64,000 nt of DNA from an uncultured Collinsella sp. (GTDB lineage: Bacteria; Actinomycetota; Coriobacteriia; Coriobacteriales; Coriobacteriaceae): NCBI GenBank assembly GCA_905197665.1, contig CAJJZP010000001.1, forward strand, positions 129,942 to 193,941. Direction: 5' to 3'. Numbering within the stretch: the first letter of the stretch is position 1; each line of letters starts with the position of its first letter. Under the pieces are notes generated by a model. The model made no database searches. It was given only the letters and a program-made list of their open reading frames with translations, and was not told the origin of the DNA. Below, piece by piece: positions 15,802 to 23,825 of the stretch. The position numbers and the translations under genes are program-made.

Positions 15802-16809
15802 ATGGATCTTGCACGTTTAGACAGCCTTCTGCTCGAGCTGACCGACAGCGAGCGTGCTTACCACGCGGGCGCCCGCTATGACTGGAATGATGCGTTCAGC
15901 TGGGGTCATCAACAGAATATCAGTGAAAAACATATCCATAAAATCGGTGACCCGACGCGAGCCTTGCACCAAGAAGGCATGCCTGAGGGCCTATCAATCG
16001 TGCGCAACTCGCGCTTCAACCCTGTACCGGAGCATGTGCACGATTATGTCGAAATCAGCTATGTTTATCGCGGGCATGCGCCGCAGACCGTCAACGGCGA
16101 ACAGCTTATGCTTGCCCAAAACGAGGTGCTCTTACTCGACGCCGCCTGTCCACATGCCGTAGGCGAGCTCGGCGAGCATGACATTATGCTGAGCATCGTC
16201 ATCTCGCGGCCGATGTTGCACCGCAGCCTAGAGCAGAGCCTGTCGCCGTCAAGCACCGTCTCGCAGTTCCTCATTAATGCCCTCAATGACGAAACCGACC
16301 ACTGCGGTCATGTGCATTTCCGCACGGGCAACAGCCGCCGCGTGCGCCGATATATGCAGGAGATGCTGTGCGAGCTTCTGGAGCCGACGGCTGCGAGTCC
16401 CCAGATCGTGTCGAAGCTGTTTGAGTTGCTGTTGATTGAGCTGATGCAAAGCTATGAGGCCGCACTGCTGCAAGCGGGCAAACCTACACTTCCCTCGGCG
16501 CAGGTCGCGGCCGCCGTGGGCTACATCGAGCGCCATGCCTGCGATTGTACGCTCGAGGACGTAGCTCGCCACCTCCATCTGAGTCCCAACTACGCAAGCG
16601 CGCTGCTCAAACGGCAGACGGGACGCACGTTTATGCAGCTCGTGCAGGAGAGTCGCCTAACACGCGCGGCAACACTGCTCGACGCCGGCTCCACTGCGGA
16701 AGCCGCGGCGCGCGAGGTCGGCTACGCCAACATGAGCTTCTTCTACAAAAAGTTTGCCGAGCGCTATGGCTGCACGCCGGCAGCGTATCGCCAGCGTTTG
16801 CCCAGATAA
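15802..16809 (+). CDS. AraC-family transcriptional regulator
   Basis: The 335-residue protein has an N-terminal cupin-type sensing domain (NPVPEHVHDYVEISYVYRG, with the usual pair of histidines) and a C-terminal double HTH (LEDVARHLHLSPNYASALLK and AAREVGYANMSFFYKKF). This is the common activator type for plant-glycan genes. It is transcribed away from the adjacent frameshifted hydrolase and toward bglA, so either could be its target. No clear Shine-Dalgarno site precedes the ATG, and the start is chosen from domain length. Confidence 0.88.
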   Translation: MDLARLDSLLLELTDSERAYHAGARYDWNDAFSWGHQQNISEKHIHKIGDPTRALHQEGMPEGLSIVRNSRFNPVPEHVHDYVEISYVYRGHAPQTVNGEQLMLAQNEVLLLDAACPHAVGELGEHDIMLSIVISRPMLHRSLEQSLSPSSTVSQFLINALNDETDHCGHVHFRTGNSRRVRRYMQEMLCELLEPTAASPQIVSKLFELLLIELMQSYEAALLQAGKPTLPSAQVAAAVGYIERHACDCTLEDVARHLHLSPNYASALLKRQTGRTFMQLVQESRLTRAATLLDAGSTAEAAAREVGYANMSFFYKKFAERYGCTPAAYRQRLPR

Positions 16810-16813
16810 AACC

Positions 16814-16858
16814 GACCAAAATAAACCTGTCCCTTTTTGGCAGTCCCTTTTTGGCAGG
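16814..16858. repeat. GGGAC-loop palindrome, double unit
   Basis: CCAAAA, then AACCTGTCCC, then TTTTTGGCAG, with a second TCCCTTTTTGGCAG directly after. It is the reverse orientation of the element at 13099-13131 and lies just after the AraC gene. Confidence 0.7.
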
Positions 16859-16995
16859 TGTCAGGAAGTGTCAGGGGCGGGGTGGCGGCGGGGTGCCGCT
16901 GCGAAAAGAAGTGTCGGGTTTGGCACCCCTGCCCCTGCCTGTCGCGTGCGTGGGCGATACTCGGCTTATCGAACCGCGATGCAAAGGAGATGCTC

Positions 16996-18444
16996 ATGGC
17001 AAACATCAAGTTCCCCGAGGGCTTCTATTGGGGTGGCGCCACCGCCGCCAACCAGTTTGAGGGTGCTTGGAACGTGGACGGCCGCGGCCCTTCCGTCGAC
17101 GACCACTTCCTGGGCGGCAGCTACAAGGAGCCGCGTCAGATTACGATCGACATCGACCCCGACCGCTTCTACCCCAATCATGACGGTATCGACTTCTACC
17201 ATCACTACGAGGAGGATATCGCGCTGTTCGCCGAGATGGGCTTCAACATGTTCCGCATGTCCATCTCTTGGAGCCGCATCTTCCCCAACGGCGACGACGC
17301 CGAGCCCAACGAGGCCGGCCTCGCCTTCTACGACCGCGTCTTCGACTGCCTGCGCGCCCACAATATCGAGCCGCTCGTGACCCTGTCGCACTACGAGATG
17401 CCCTATCACCTGGTCGAGAAGTACAACGGCTGGGCGAGCCGCGAGCTCATCGGCTTCTTTGAGAAGTACTGCCAGACCGTCTTCGACCACTATCAGGACA
17501 AGGTCAAGTTCTGGCTCACCTTCAACGAGATCAACTGCGGCACCCAGGACATGGGCAATCTCTTTGGGACCAGCATGATCCAGGGCTTTGAGGGCCCGGC
17601 TTCGGCGGTCCACACCACGCCGCAGGCCCGTATGCAGGCCCTGCATCACCAGTTTGTCGCCAGCGGCCGTGTCGTGCGCTATGCCCACGAGCACTACCCG
17701 CAGTTTAAGATGGGCAACATGGATTGCTTCATCCTTTCCTATGCCGCCACGTGCGATCCGGCCGACGTGTTCGCAACGCAGCAGGAGATGAATGCCATGA
17801 ACTGGTACTGCTCCGACGTGCAGGTGCGCGGCAAGTATCCGTTCTATGCCAAGCGCTTCTGGGCCGAGAACGACGTTGAGCTTGTGGTGGAGGACGGCGA
17901 CCTGCAGGATATCGCCGACGGCAAGGTCGATTTCTACACCTTTAGCTACTACATGTCCGGCACCGTGGGCACCCACAAGGATCACGAGATGACCGAGGGC
18001 AACATGACCTTTGGCGGCAAGAATCCCTATCTGGAGTCCACCGACTGGGGCTGGCAGATCGATCCGCTGGGTCTGCGCATCGCCCTCAACGAGATTTACG
18101 CCCGCTACGAGATTCCGCTGATGGTGGTCGAGAACGGCATGGGCGCCTACGATGAGGTCGAGGAGGACGGCTCCATCCACGACCCGTATCGTATCGCCTA
18201 CTTGCGCAGCCACGTCAAGGCCATGGGCGAGGCCATTGCCGACGGCGTCGACCTGATTGCCTACACCTGGTGGGGCCCCATCGACCTGGTGTCGGCCGGC
18301 ACCGGCGAGATGCGCAAGCGCTACGGCTTTATCCACGTCGATAAGTACGATGACGGCACCGGCACCTACGAGCGCCGCCGCAAGGACAGCTTCTTCGCCT
18401 ACCAGAAGATCATCAAGTCCAACGGTGCCGAGGGCCTGGCTTAA
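16996..18444 (+). CDS. bglA: 6-phospho-beta-glucosidase, GH1
   Basis: The 482-residue cytoplasmic enzyme hydrolyses beta-glucoside 6-phosphates. The acid/base glutamate is in LTFNEIN (Glu178) and the nucleophile in VVENGMG (Glu379). The N-terminal FPEGFYWGGATAANQFEG and the C-terminal AGTGEMRKRYGFI are typical of the family. AAGGAG precedes the ATG at 16996; the longer in-frame opening to 16837 is a non-coding extension. The gene lies 140 bases ahead of the PTS EIIA gene, and together with the EIIBC at 4054 it completes a beta-glucoside pathway. It is a relative of the GH1 fragment at position 1. Confidence 0.94.
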   Translation: MANIKFPEGFYWGGATAANQFEGAWNVDGRGPSVDDHFLGGSYKEPRQITIDIDPDRFYPNHDGIDFYHHYEEDIALFAEMGFNMFRMSISWSRIFPNGDDAEPNEAGLAFYDRVFDCLRAHNIEPLVTLSHYEMPYHLVEKYNGWASRELIGFFEKYCQTVFDHYQDKVKFWLTFNEINCGTQDMGNLFGTSMIQGFEGPASAVHTTPQARMQALHHQFVASGRVVRYAHEHYPQFKMGNMDCFILSYAATCDPADVFATQQEMNAMNWYCSDVQVRGKYPFYAKRFWAENDVELVVEDGDLQDIADGKVDFYTFSYYMSGTVGTHKDHEMTEGNMTFGGKNPYLESTDWGWQIDPLGLRIALNEIYARYEIPLMVVENGMGAYDEVEEDGSIHDPYRIAYLRSHVKAMGEAIADGVDLIAYTWWGPIDLVSAGTGEMRKRYGFIHVDKYDDGTGTYERRRKDSFFAYQKIIKSNGAEGLA

Positions 18445-18584
18445 TCGACAAGATGAGTGCCACCGGGGAAAAGCCTTGGGACGGGCTCGCGATTCGAGTC
18501 CCCACCTTAGCATTTGAACCATTTGGCACTATAATCACCATAGGCATGCGCATAACGTTGCGCTTAATCAAGAGGAGAAAATGT

Positions 18585-19121
18585 ATGGGTCTGTTTGACA
18601 TGTTCAAGAAGAAGGCTGAGCCCGCGGCTGCCGCTGCTCCGGCCTCCATCTCTGCTTCTGCCGGCGCCGACGTGCTGTGCTCGCCCGTCAAGGGCAAGGT
18701 CATCAAGATGGCCGACGTGCCCGATCCCGTCTTTGGTGGCGAGGTTTTGGGCAAGGGCTGCGCTGTGTGGCCCGAGGACGATCTGGTCTACGCTCCCTGC
18801 GACGGCAAGGTGACCGTCACCATGGGTCACGCCGTGGGTCTGCAGTCCGATAGCGGCATCGAGGTTCTTGTGCACGTTGGCGTCGATACCGTCAACATGA
18901 ACGGCGACGGCTTCGAGGGCTTCGTCAAGGCCGACGACGTCGTCAAGGCTGGCCAGCCCATGCTCAAGATCGACCGCGCCAAGATCGCCGCTGCCGGCTA
19001 CAAGGACTGCGTCGTCGTGGCTGTGTCCAACACTGCCGAGTTCGCCGACGTCGAGCTCGCCGTCGAGGCTGACTCCGCTGTCGCCGCCGGCGATGTCATC
19101 GTCAAGGTCGTCCGCAAGTAA
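18585..19121 (+). CDS. crr: PTS glucose-type EIIA protein
   Basis: The 178-residue stand-alone EIIA of the Glc family relays phosphate from HPr to an EIIB domain. The phosphorylated histidine is in VLVHVGVDTV (His97) and the supporting histidine in GHAVGLQ (His82). A short N-terminal helix and an Ala-rich linker precede the domain. GAGGAG sits seven bases before the ATG at 18585; an ATG at 18581 is out of frame and stops after five codons. The gene follows bglA and has its own terminator. Its likely partner is the EIIBC at 4054-5481, which has no IIA domain. Whether it also works in catabolite control cannot be seen here. Confidence 0.92.
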   Translation: MGLFDMFKKKAEPAAAAAPASISASAGADVLCSPVKGKVIKMADVPDPVFGGEVLGKGCAVWPEDDLVYAPCDGKVTVTMGHAVGLQSDSGIEVLVHVGVDTVNMNGDGFEGFVKADDVVKAGQPMLKIDRAKIAAAGYKDCVVVAVSNTAEFADVELAVEADSAVAAGDVIVKVVRK

Positions 19122-19146
19122 ACTGCGGCAACATAAGGATGCGCAA

Positions 19147-19178
19147 GGGTGGTCGGGTTATCCGGCCGCCCTTTTTTA
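19147..19178 (+). terminator. Terminator after EIIA
   Basis: GGGTGGTCGG (19147-19156) pairs with CCGGCCGCCC (19162-19171), including G-T pairs, and six T follow. Confidence 0.85.
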
Positions 19179-19356
19179 TTACAATGCGGCGGAACGTTTT
19201 ATTGCGCGTTGGGCGGAACGGTAAACCGTTCGGACGTTAAATCGAGCCGACTGCGCCTTTGCTTTGCCGGGGGTGTTCGTTAGCGGCTAGAATGGCCTTA
19301 TTGTTACGACGTGCACCGCGTCGGGAAGCGCGGTGCCGCTTGTTGGGAGGAATGTC

Positions 19357-19914
19357 ATGAAGAAGAAGCTGCTGCTTGCGCCCCTGATGGCTGTTCTGGT
19401 CGCGTGCGTAGTTGTGCTTTCCGGCTGCGGAGGCCCTTCGGTTGAGGAGCTCATCACCGATGATCTTACGACGCAGTTTGACGAGGTCAAGAACGGTGGC
19501 GACGACTTCCTCGCCGGCCTGGAAGAGGCCTCGGGTGACGAGTTCGAGCAGCTGGGCATCGATCCCAAGGAGTACGCCAAGAGCTATCTCGAGGGCTTTG
19601 ACTACAAGATCGGCGACGTGACGGTCGACGAGGACAAGGGTACCGCAACTGCCGAGGTCACCATTACCTGCAAGTCCATGAACCAGATCGTTGAGGATTT
19701 TGCCACCCAGTACCAGGAGAAGGTCGCCGCGCTCGATTCGATGCCTTCCGATGACGAGCTGTACAAGATGGCCGGTCAGGTTATGGTCGATGTGACCAAG
19801 GCTGCTAAGACCAAGGACACCAAGGTCACCTTCAAGTATTCCTGCAATGACGACGGCGAGTGGTCTGCCGACGATTCCGCAACCAACGAGATGATGAATG
19901 CCATGATGAGCTAG
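19357..19914 (+). CDS. Secreted lipoprotein of unknown function
   Basis: The 185-residue product has a classic lipoprotein signal: MKKK, a hydrophobic stretch and the lipobox LSGC with Cys24. It should therefore be anchored to the outer face of the membrane. The mature part is acidic, has no cysteine pair beyond one Cys in TCK and one in YSCN, and alternates helix and strand (YKIGDVTVDEDKGTATAEV), resembling DUF5105-like lipoproteins. That likeness is weak and no function is claimed. GGGAGG precedes the ATG. A perfect hairpin follows the stop codon. Confidence 0.8.
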   Translation: MKKKLLLAPLMAVLVACVVVLSGCGGPSVEELITDDLTTQFDEVKNGGDDFLAGLEEASGDEFEQLGIDPKEYAKSYLEGFDYKIGDVTVDEDKGTATAEVTITCKSMNQIVEDFATQYQEKVAALDSMPSDDELYKMAGQVMVDVTKAAKTKDTKVTFKYSCNDDGEWSADDSATNEMMNAMMS

Positions 19915-19933
19915 GGGAGTTACACGGTAGTTC

Positions 19934-19961
19934 GTTACGGCGTTTTGCCAAACGCCGTAAC
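19934..19961 (+). terminator. Hairpin after lipoprotein gene
   Basis: GTTACGGCGTTT and AAACGCCGTAAC form a perfect 12-bp stem with a 4-base loop. The T-run is missing, but the second copy of the 102-bp repeat with its own T-run follows directly. Confidence 0.6.
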
Positions 19962-19964
19962 TGC

Positions 19965-20066
19965 CCGACGCTGCGCGCCGCCCAGGACGACAATTTGTCA
20001 TTCAAAAGGCGAGGCATGACCAGAAGGTCTATGCCTCGCCTTTTTCATGCCAATTTGTTCGCTCTG
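19965..20066. repeat. 102-bp intergenic repeat, copy 2
   Basis: Nearly identical to 11111-11212. The hairpin at 20004-20045 has GGCGAGGC/GCCTCGCC where copy 1 has GGCAAGGC/GCCTTGCC, a paired change that keeps the stem. Confidence 0.85.
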
Positions 20067-20121
20067 GTGCCCGCTCGCTGCCCGTCCTCTACCTGCGGCG
20101 TTGCCATGGTAGTCATTGAGG

Positions 20122-20167
20122 TGGCAGTTGGGGACGTTCCTTTTCTGCCGGCAGTTGGGGACACTCC
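20122..20167. repeat. GGGGAC-loop units in tandem
   Basis: GGCAGTTGGGGACGTTCC is followed by CTGCC and then by a second GGCAGTTGGGGACACTCC. The first unit folds with GGCAG/CTGCC arms. Confidence 0.65.
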
Positions 20168-20204
20168 TTGCGCCAGCGTTGCATCGCGAACGCTCGGGAA
20201 AATA

Positions 20205-20376
20205 TGGCCCGGTTTTTGGTCGAATTCTGGGTCGCGGTTTCCGGATGGGGTGGGTTGCGGAAAGTGCGACCCGGAATATTGCTCCAAAACGGGATGGCGT
20301 TTTCCCGACGCGCCTCAAACGGAAAGCGCATCCCATTCCGGAGCTCCAAAACGGGACGCGCTTTCCGCGCGGAAGA
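20205..20376. repeat. GGGTCGC-TTTCCG repeat block, copy A
   Basis: Alternating forward (GGGTCGCGGTTTCCG, CGGGATGGCGTTTTCC) and inverted (CGGAAAGTGCGACCCGG, CGGAAAGCGCATCCC) units make a chain of imperfect hairpins. A related block is at 42480-42660. The whole gap 19915-20408 consists of repeats, with no gene seen in it. Confidence 0.7.
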
Positions 20377-20408
20377 ATTGTCGCAGCTACGTTAAGCAGT
20401 GCCGCTCG

Positions 20409-21077
20409 CTACTCGCCCAAGATCAGCTCGGCGAGTTCGTCCTGGGTGTCCACCACGTAGTCAGCGCCGGCGGCCTCCAGCTCTGCACGGCCGCGGAAGC
20501 CCCAGCTGACGCCCGCGCTCTTAAGGCCGGCGTTGTGACCGGTCAGAACATCGACATTCGAATCGCCCACATAGAGCGTGGTCGCCGGGTTGGCGCCCAG
20601 CTCCTTCATTACATGCAGCGTGACGGGCGCTTCGGGCTTAGGCGGAAACGCATCGACACGGCCCTGTACCTGCGCAAAGCGATCGGGGCCAAAGTATTTC
20701 TCGATAAGCGGGGCTGCCGAAATATGGTCCTTGTTGGTGAGCACGGCAAGCTGAACGCCCTCTGCGCGCAGACGGTCGAGCATCTCAATCGTGCCGGCGT
20801 AGGGTGAGGTGCGGTCCTCCTTGTGCTCGCCATAATAGGCCCTAAACTCGGCAAGCGTCTGCTCAAACATACGGCCGTCGCCCGCGTACTCGGCGGGCAT
20901 AAAGCGTTCAACCAGCTTGAGCATGCCGTTTCCCACCTTGTAGCGATACTCGTCCACGGCAAACGTGGGCCAGCCGTGCATCTCGCAGGTGTGGTTGCCG
21001 GCGGCCGCCAGGTCCTCGAGCGTGTTGAGGATGGTGCCGTCTAAATCAAAAATCACATGGGAAAAAGCTGCTGCCAT
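20409..21077 (-). CDS. HAD-family phosphatase, phosphoglycolate-phosphatase-like
   Basis: The 222-residue hydrolase has HAD motif I FDLDGTILNT, motif II LAVLTNKD, a motif III lysine in FPPKPEAP and motif IV VGDSNVDV. The helical cap between motifs I and II is of the Gph/PGP type. These enzymes dephosphorylate small metabolites such as 2-phosphoglycolate, but the substrate cannot be read from the sequence. Start 21077 has GGGAG seven bases upstream; the longer frame to 21209 has no ribosome site and overlaps the hypE end. The gene follows hypE on the same strand after 126 bases. Confidence 0.88.
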   Translation of the reverse strand: MAAAFSHVIFDLDGTILNTLEDLAAAGNHTCEMHGWPTFAVDEYRYKVGNGMLKLVERFMPAEYAGDGRMFEQTLAEFRAYYGEHKEDRTSPYAGTIEMLDRLRAEGVQLAVLTNKDHISAAPLIEKYFGPDRFAQVQGRVDAFPPKPEAPVTLHVMKELGANPATTLYVGDSNVDVLTGHNAGLKSAGVSWGFRGRAELEAAGADYVVDTQDELAELILGE

Positions 21078-21202
21078 GGGTGCTCCCGCCGTTTGGGTTA
21101 TAGGACGCACCCATGATAACGGGCTGGCGTGTCGGGCATGTTTGAAATCTGAATAACTTTGACTGCTGTGTATCGGGCCGCGCTGCCCGACCATCTCTGT
21201 CG

Positions 21203-22237
21203 TTAGCAAATTCTCGGCAGCTGCTCTCCTACGAGCATGTCGAGGATGCGGGTCGATCCCCAGCCGGTGCGCACGCGCACGGCGGGACGGGCGCCCTCGG
21301 CAAGTGGCAGCACGCGACCGATGATGGCGGCATTTTCGCCGTAGCGGGCGGCGCGCATGGCGGCCAGCGCGGCATCGGCCTGCTCGGCCGGCACCACGGC
21401 AACCATCTTGCCCTCGTTTGCCACCTGCAGAACGTCGTAACCGAGCATCTCACATGCCGCCTGTACGTCGGGGCGCACGGGCACGGCATCCTCGTCGATC
21501 TCCATGGCAACGCCGCTGGCCTGGGCAAACTCGTTGAGCGTGGATGCCAGGCCGCCGCGCGTGGGGTCGCGGAAGCAGCGGGTGTCGGGGGCGGCGGCGA
21601 GCACGTCGGCAATCAGATGATTGAGCGGCGCGGCGTCGCTTTCGATGGCGCTCGAAAACGCCAAGCCCTCGCGCTGGCTCATGATGGCGATGCCGTGGTC
21701 GCCTAGCGTACCCGATACCAGGATGACGTCGCCGGGGCGGCAGTTGGCACCGCTGAGCGTCACACCTGCGGGCACCTCGCCCACGCCGGCGGTATTGATG
21801 TAGACGCCGTCGGCACCGCCACGCTCGACCACCTTGGTGTCGCCGGTGATTATGGACACGCCCGCCTCGCGTGCTGTTTCGGCCATGGTCTGCACAATCT
21901 GGCGCAGCTTGTCCATGGGATAGCCCTCTTCGAGGATAAAGCCGCACGAGAGGTAGCGCACGTTAGCGCCCGAGGTCGCGACGTCGTTGACGGTTCCGCA
22001 TACGGCGAGGCGGCCGATATTGCCGCCGGGGAAGAACTGCGGCGTTACCACAAAGCTGTCGGTCGACATGGCGATTCGCCCGCTTGCGGGCAGCGCGGCG
22101 ACACCAGCATCGTTGCCCGCAAGCAGCTCGGGCGACCCAAAGGCATCCAGAAAGACCTCATCGATAATGCGCTTCATCATCTGGCCGCCGGAGCCGTGGC
22201 CCAGCAGGACAGTGCTATCGGTGGCAGTACGGGACAT
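21203..22237 (-). CDS. hypE: Hydrogenase maturation protein HypE
   Basis: The 344-residue protein dehydrates the thiocarbamate on its C-terminal cysteine to thiocyanate, which becomes the cyanide ligand of [NiFe] hydrogenase. The PurM-like ATP-binding fold is evident (LLGHGSGGQMMKRII, TGDTKVVERG), and the protein ends in PRIC, the obligatory modified tail. Length is normal. It is the last gene of the hypF-C-D-E run; an 81-base gap with a palindrome separates it from hypD. Confidence 0.96.
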   Translation of the reverse strand: MSRTATDSTVLLGHGSGGQMMKRIIDEVFLDAFGSPELLAGNDAGVAALPASGRIAMSTDSFVVTPQFFPGGNIGRLAVCGTVNDVATSGANVRYLSCGFILEEGYPMDKLRQIVQTMAETAREAGVSIITGDTKVVERGGADGVYINTAGVGEVPAGVTLSGANCRPGDVILVSGTLGDHGIAIMSQREGLAFSSAIESDAAPLNHLIADVLAAAPDTRCFRDPTRGGLASTLNEFAQASGVAMEIDEDAVPVRPDVQAACEMLGYDVLQVANEGKMVAVVPAEQADAALAAMRAARYGENAAIIGRVLPLAEGARPAVRVRTGWGSTRILDMLVGEQLPRIC

Positions 22238-22286
22238 ATCGAAAACTCCAATCGTGGGTGGAATTATATGGGTGAGGCGCAGCGTC

Positions 22287-22319
22287 GACCGGTCCGCCGT
22301 TCGTTAGAACGGCGGAACC
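22287..22319. repeat. GGTTCCGCCGTTC palindrome at hypD stop
   Basis: On the minus strand it starts with the final G of the hypD TAG codon, exactly as the copy at pyrE does. Arms CCGCCGTTC/GAACGGCGG are conserved; two bases differ between copies. Confidence 0.8.
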
Positions 22320-23434
22320 TAATAGTCGCGGTATCTAAAGTACGCCGCGCAGCTGCCTTCGGAGCTCACCATGCAGGGGCCGACGGGGTGTTCGGGCGTA
22401 CATGCGTGGCCGAACAGCGGGCAGTCGCTCGGCGTGATGGCTCCGCGCAGCACGTCGCCGCAGCGGCACCCGCGTGGCTCGACCGTCGCCTCAACGGGCA
22501 CATCAAAGCGGGCACCGGCATCAAAGCGCGCGAATTCGGGTCGGATGGAAAGACCCGAAGCCGCAATCGGTCCCAGTCCGCGCCACGTGGTGTCGCACGG
22601 CTCAAACACCTGCTCGACCAGTTGGCGCGCCACGGGATTGCCGTCTGCATTGACGCCGCGGCGGTAGGCGTTGTCGATTGCGGGCCTGTTCTCGACAACC
22701 ATCTGGACCAGCGTGCAGATGCCCTGCAGGATATCGACCGGCTCAAACCCGGTGACTACGCCGGGGGTCTCGAACTCGTCGACCAAAAAGCTAAAGGGTG
22801 CCAGGCCTGTGATGGTAGCGACGTGACCAGGCAGGATAAAGCCGTCGATGGTCGTCTCGGGGTCGTTGGAGATCGCACGCAGAGCCGGCGGCGTGGTCTT
22901 GTGAGCACAGTAGACCGAGAAGTTCTGGAGCCCGCGCGCGTCGGCCTCCAGGATAGCGGCGGCAATGGTGGGCGTTGTGGTCTCAAAGCCGACGCCCATA
23001 AAGATGACCGGGCGTTCGGGATTTTGCTCGGCAATGTCGAGTGCGTCGAGCGGAGAATAGACGATGCGGATGTCGCGCCCCGCCGCCTTTTGCGCGGCAA
23101 GCGAGGTGGACGATCCGGGCACGCGCATCATGTCGCCAAAGGTGGTGATGATGGCGCCGTCCATGTTGGAAAGCGCGATTGCGTGATCGATGTCGCGGTT
23201 GGCGGTGACGCAAACGGGGCACCCCGGGCCGCTTAGCAGTTTGAGCCCCGTCGGCATAATGGAGCGAAAGCCATAGCGGCCAATGCTCACGGTATGCGTA
23301 CCGCAGACTTCCATAAGGTTGATGCTGCGGTTGCCGACAAGCTCATGAATACGATCGATGAGCTCGCGAGCCAGCTTGGGGTCGCGAAATGCCGAAAAGT
23401 CGATACCGGAGCGAACCGGCTGCGCCGCCGCCAC
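22319..23434 (-). CDS. hypD: Hydrogenase maturation protein HypD
   Basis: The 371-residue iron-sulfur protein forms the complex with HypC on which Fe(CN)2CO is assembled. Family signatures are MEVCGTHT, GPGCPVCVT, FETTTPT and the C-terminal cysteine set (PRGCRCGDVLRG with PLFGHACTPEHPVGPCMVSSEG in part). The GTG start overlaps the hypC TAG by one base, indicating translational coupling. Confidence 0.96.
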   Translation of the reverse strand: MAAAQPVRSGIDFSAFRDPKLARELIDRIHELVGNRSINLMEVCGTHTVSIGRYGFRSIMPTGLKLLSGPGCPVCVTANRDIDHAIALSNMDGAIITTFGDMMRVPGSSTSLAAQKAAGRDIRIVYSPLDALDIAEQNPERPVIFMGVGFETTTPTIAAAILEADARGLQNFSVYCAHKTTPPALRAISNDPETTIDGFILPGHVATITGLAPFSFLVDEFETPGVVTGFEPVDILQGICTLVQMVVENRPAIDNAYRRGVNADGNPVARQLVEQVFEPCDTTWRGLGPIAASGLSIRPEFARFDAGARFDVPVEATVEPRGCRCGDVLRGAITPSDCPLFGHACTPEHPVGPCMVSSEGSCAAYFRYRDY

Positions 23435-23694
23435 TAGTATGCCTCGGCCGGGTTGGTGGCGAGTTGGTCCTCTTCGACCAGCTCGGTCATGGTATTGACG
23501 AGCTCGAGTGTCTCTTGGGCTTCCTGCTCGTCGACAATCTGAATGCCAAAGCCGGCGTGCACGAGAATATAGTCGCCTACCTGTGCCGTCGGCACGAGGC
23601 GCAGCGAAACGGGGCGCTCGATGCCTATCATGTCGACGGTCGCCTTAAGGTCGTCGTCGCGTTTGACCACTTTACCGGGAACGGCAAGGCACAT
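23434..23694 (-). CDS. hypC: Hydrogenase maturation chaperone HypC
   Basis: The 86-residue protein begins MCLAVPGKV, with the essential N-terminal cysteine that binds the iron centre together with HypD and delivers it to the hydrogenase large subunit. HAGFGIQIVDEQEAQETL matches the family core. It overlaps hypD by one base. About 130 bases separate it from hypF, and these hold no feature I recognise. Confidence 0.95.
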   Translation of the reverse strand: MCLAVPGKVVKRDDDLKATVDMIGIERPVSLRLVPTAQVGDYILVHAGFGIQIVDEQEAQETLELVNTMTELVEEDQLATNPAEAY

Positions 23695-23825
23695 AATGTT
23701 CCCCTTTTATACGTTTTGCGCTGGACAGGCGCCTAATTACCCATCAGTTGATGGTAGCGCTCGCGGGAGTCACGAGCAAACGCGTTACACCTGTGAGACG
23801 GCGGCGCGCAGGCTGGCAAAACTGC

